Origin: Opitutaceae bacterium
GTDB taxonomy: Bacteria > Verrucomicrobiota > Verrucomicrobiia > Opitutales > Opitutaceae
DNA: 7,684 bases
Reading direction: 5' to 3'
Assembly (NCBI GenBank): GCA_031272375.1
Contig: JAISTY010000113.1
Span: forward strand, 1 to 7,684
Part shown: positions 6,118-7,684 of the stretch, piece after piece
Layout of the letters: each line of letters starts with the position of its first letter
Position numbering within the stretch: the stretch's first letter is position 1
The notes under the pieces: model-generated
What the model was told of the DNA's origin: nothing
Seen by the model: only the letters and a program-made list of their open reading frames with translations
Databases searched by the model: none
Translations under genes and position numbers: made by a program

Positions 6118-7398
6118 ATGCAATTCAGCACCCTTGATGGCCGGAAATACGACGTGATTGTCTGCGGGGCCGGTTCCGCCGGCGTCGCCGCCGCCTGCTC
6201 CGCCGCCCGGCTCGGCGCCCAGACCCTCCTGCTTGAGCGGCACGCCTACGGCGGCGGCATCGTCACCGCCGCGATGATCCACACCTTCGACGCCATCAAG
6301 TCCTGCGCCGACAACTCCGTTTCCATCGTCGCCGGTTTCGCGTCCGAGCTTCTCGCCGAAATCTCGCGGCTCGGCGGCGACGCCACCGCCGACAACCCAC
6401 CGGAGGCCCTCACCATCCACCCGGAAATCGGGAAAATCGCCGTGGACAACCTCCTCGCCCGCCACGGCGTCGCCGTCCTTTGGCACGCCCCTGTCGTCGA
6501 GGCGCTCATGGACGGCGGACGGGTTGCGGGCGTCGAGGCGGCGTTGCGCGACGGGCGCGCCCGTTTTCACGCCCCCGTTGTCGTGGACGGCACCGGGGAC
6601 GCGCAGATCGCCTTTTTTGCCGGCGCGCCCTGGACGCTGGATCGCGAATTGCAGGCGCTCACGAGCCATTTCCGCCTTGGCGGGGTCGCCCCCGGCGTCA
6701 CGTGGGACGGTTGGGAGGCCATCACCCGCAAGGCGATGGAGGAGGCGCGCGCCGCCGGCGAGGTTGGCGTTTATGGAGGGCCGTGGGTCATCCGGCTCAA
6801 CGACGGCGAAATCTCCCTCAACACCACCCGTGTTTTTGCCGACCCCAACGACCCCGCGCGGCTTTCCGCCGCGGAGACCGCCGGGCGCGCCCAGATGCTC
6901 GCCACTTGGAACAGCCTCCGCCGCCGCTGCCCGGAACTGCGCGACAGCCACATTATTTCCGGCAATTCCCAGCTGCACATCCGCGAGTCCCGCATCATTG
7001 ACGGCGAATACCGCCTCACCGAGGAGGACATCCGCGAGGGGCGCCGTTTCCCGGACGCCATCGCCATCGGCGCGTGGCCCGTGGACATCCATCCCAGCGA
7101 CGGCAAGGTCGGCGTGCATCCCCACAAGGAAAGCCCCCCTCTCCCCTATGAAATCCCCTACCGCGTCATGGTTCCGAAAAACACCGACGGCCTCCTCGTT
7201 CCCGGAAAGGCGATCTCGACGACGCACCGCGCCCACGGCTCGACGCGCGTTCCGGGCACCTCGCTCGCGACGGGACAAGCCGCCGGCGTCGCCGCCGCGC
7301 TGTCCGCCCGGACGGGCGCGCCCCCGCGTTTCCTCGACACCGGCGAACTCCGGCACCTGCTCCGCTCGCAGGGCGCCATTGTGAGCGTTGCGGATTAG
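6118..7398 (+). CDS. FAD-dependent oxidoreductase
   Basis: This is a flavoprotein of the FAD_oxidored (PF12831-like) family, which oxidises or reduces small organic substrates. The substrate is not identifiable here.

The 426-aa product starts with a Rossmann dinucleotide fold, YDVIVCGAGSAGVAAA, with G17-x-G19-xx-G22. The acidic E40 (LLLER) closes the motif and would bind the FAD ribose. YGGG follows at 44-47. VVVDGTGDAQIAFFAGAP (154-171) is the second FAD-binding stretch. The C-terminal part has SRIIDGEY (291-298), YRVMVPKNTDGLLVPGKAIS (348-367) and GTSLATGQAAGVAAAL (380-395), all typical of this family. There is no signal peptide, so it is cytoplasmic.

ATG 6118 is preferred because it lies just before the fold. 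In-frame GTGs at 6085 and 6094 are alternatives; a GGAGG at 6087-6091 is too close to the latter. An MFS transporter follows after 27 bp. Confidence 0.95.
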   Translation: MQFSTLDGRKYDVIVCGAGSAGVAAACSAARLGAQTLLLERHAYGGGIVTAAMIHTFDAIKSCADNSVSIVAGFASELLAEISRLGGDATADNPPEALTIHPEIGKIAVDNLLARHGVAVLWHAPVVEALMDGGRVAGVEAALRDGRARFHAPVVVDGTGDAQIAFFAGAPWTLDRELQALTSHFRLGGVAPGVTWDGWEAITRKAMEEARAAGEVGVYGGPWVIRLNDGEISLNTTRVFADPNDPARLSAAETAGRAQMLATWNSLRRRCPELRDSHIISGNSQLHIRESRIIDGEYRLTEEDIREGRRFPDAIAIGAWPVDIHPSDGKVGVHPHKESPPLPYEIPYRVMVPKNTDGLLVPGKAISTTHRAHGSTRVPGTSLATGQAAGVAAALSARTGAPPRFLDTGELRHLLRSQGAIVSVAD

Positions 7399-7414
7399 GA
7401 AACGGACGCGAAAA

Positions 7415-7420
7415 AAGGAA
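7415..7420 (+). promoter_or_regulatory. Ribosome binding site for the MFS gene
   Basis: The string aaggaa lies 5 bases before ATG 7426. It is the only well-placed purine-rich Shine-Dalgarno-like site among the starts in this window, and it fixes the MFS start. Confidence 0.6.
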
Positions 7421-7425
7421 CCGCC

Positions 7426-7684
7426 ATGCCCGTCAAAACATACCGCTGGCTCATCGTCGCCCTGCTATTCGTCGCGACCATCATCAACTACATAGACCGC
7501 CAGGCGCTCGCCGTTCTCAAGGAGCCGATCTGCGGGGAGCTTGGACTGGATGACATCCATTTCGGCTACATCGGGACGGCCTTTCTCGTTTCCTACACTG
7601 TCATGTACACGCTGGCGGGGCGGCTCATTGACCGCTTCGGCATCCGTCTTGGCGTGAGCGCCTGCGTGGGCGTCTGGTCCGTCG
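7426..7684 (+). CDS. MFS transporter, anion:cation symporter type (5' part)
   Basis: This is the N-terminal 86 residues of an inner-membrane secondary transporter; the gene continues beyond the window.

The protein opens MPVKTYRWLIVALLFVATIINYIDRQALAV. The first helix ends in NYIDRQ, the hallmark of the ACS family, which includes hexuronate (ExuT), glucarate and phthalate transporters. The second helix (about 47-66, YIGTAFLVSYTVMYTLAGRL) is followed by the MFS motif A variant AGRLIDRFGIRLG (63-75). The third helix begins with VSACVGVWSV.

The start codon is set by aaggaa 5 bases upstream. It lies 27 bp after the FAD oxidoreductase stop on the same strand, so the two are probably one transcript and may act on the same imported organic acid. 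The exact substrate cannot be told. Confidence 0.92.
   Translation, partial: MPVKTYRWLIVALLFVATIINYIDRQALAVLKEPICGELGLDDIHFGYIGTAFLVSYTVMYTLAGRLIDRFGIRLGVSACVGVWSV

Noticed and set aside
5833..7356. 507-codon open frame on the minus strand opposite the oxidoreductase
   Set aside because: Low-complexity Gly/Arg/Ala composition without motifs; it is a shadow of the FAD oxidoreductase gene.
1..7684. CRISPR array, tRNA, rRNA or transposase
   Set aside because: No regularly spaced identical repeats, no cloverleaf or rRNA-like segment, and no transposase or integrase motif was seen on either strand.

Overview
The window is high-GC bacterial chromosome with ordinary housekeeping and accessory genes. 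The gene content suggests a Verrucomicrobiota member, probably Opitutaceae. The evidence is a K+-dependent membrane pyrophosphatase carrying residues remembered for the Na+/H+ dual-pumping subfamily, a trpA apart from other trp genes, a GT14-type glycosyltransferase, an FAD oxidoreductase next to a hexuronate-type MFS transporter, and few Shine-Dalgarno sites. This placement is an inference from gene content, not from a marker gene.

Left end (1-554): no intact gene is seen. It holds two degenerate copies of a ~58-60 bp repeat (131-188 and 209-268), a minus-strand reading frame that looks like a decayed lipoprotein (about 519 down to 244), and a perfect 10-bp-arm hairpin (470-490) that may end hppA transcription.

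Minus-strand block (555-3661): a 260-aa protein of unknown function (3661 to 2879) lies upstream of hppA (2744 to 555). HppA is a complete 729-aa membrane pyrophosphatase that couples pyrophosphate hydrolysis to Na+ and possibly H+ export. The 134-bp gap between them would allow co-transcription.

Plus-strand block (3848-5986): trpA (tryptophan synthase alpha), a GT14/Branch-family glycosyltransferase and a 133-aa integral membrane protein are tightly packed, with a 4-bp gap and then a 4-bp ATGA overlap. This looks like one operon, divergent from the minus-strand block across 186 bp. A tandem hairpin after 5986 may end it.

Right end (5987-7684): a strikingly AT-rich 27-bp island with an 11-bp palindrome (6031-6057) precedes an FAD-dependent oxidoreductase (6118-7398). 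After 27 bp comes the start of an MFS transporter of the anion:cation symporter type, which runs off the window. The pair looks like part of a regulated uptake and oxidation cluster for an organic acid or sugar acid; the substrate is not determinable here.

I found no convincing novel defence, mobile or RNA system. The best leads are the repeat pair with the broken lipoprotein, the dual-ion signature in HppA, a 14-bp tandem duplication at the glycosyltransferase start, and the unknown proteins beside hppA and trpA.
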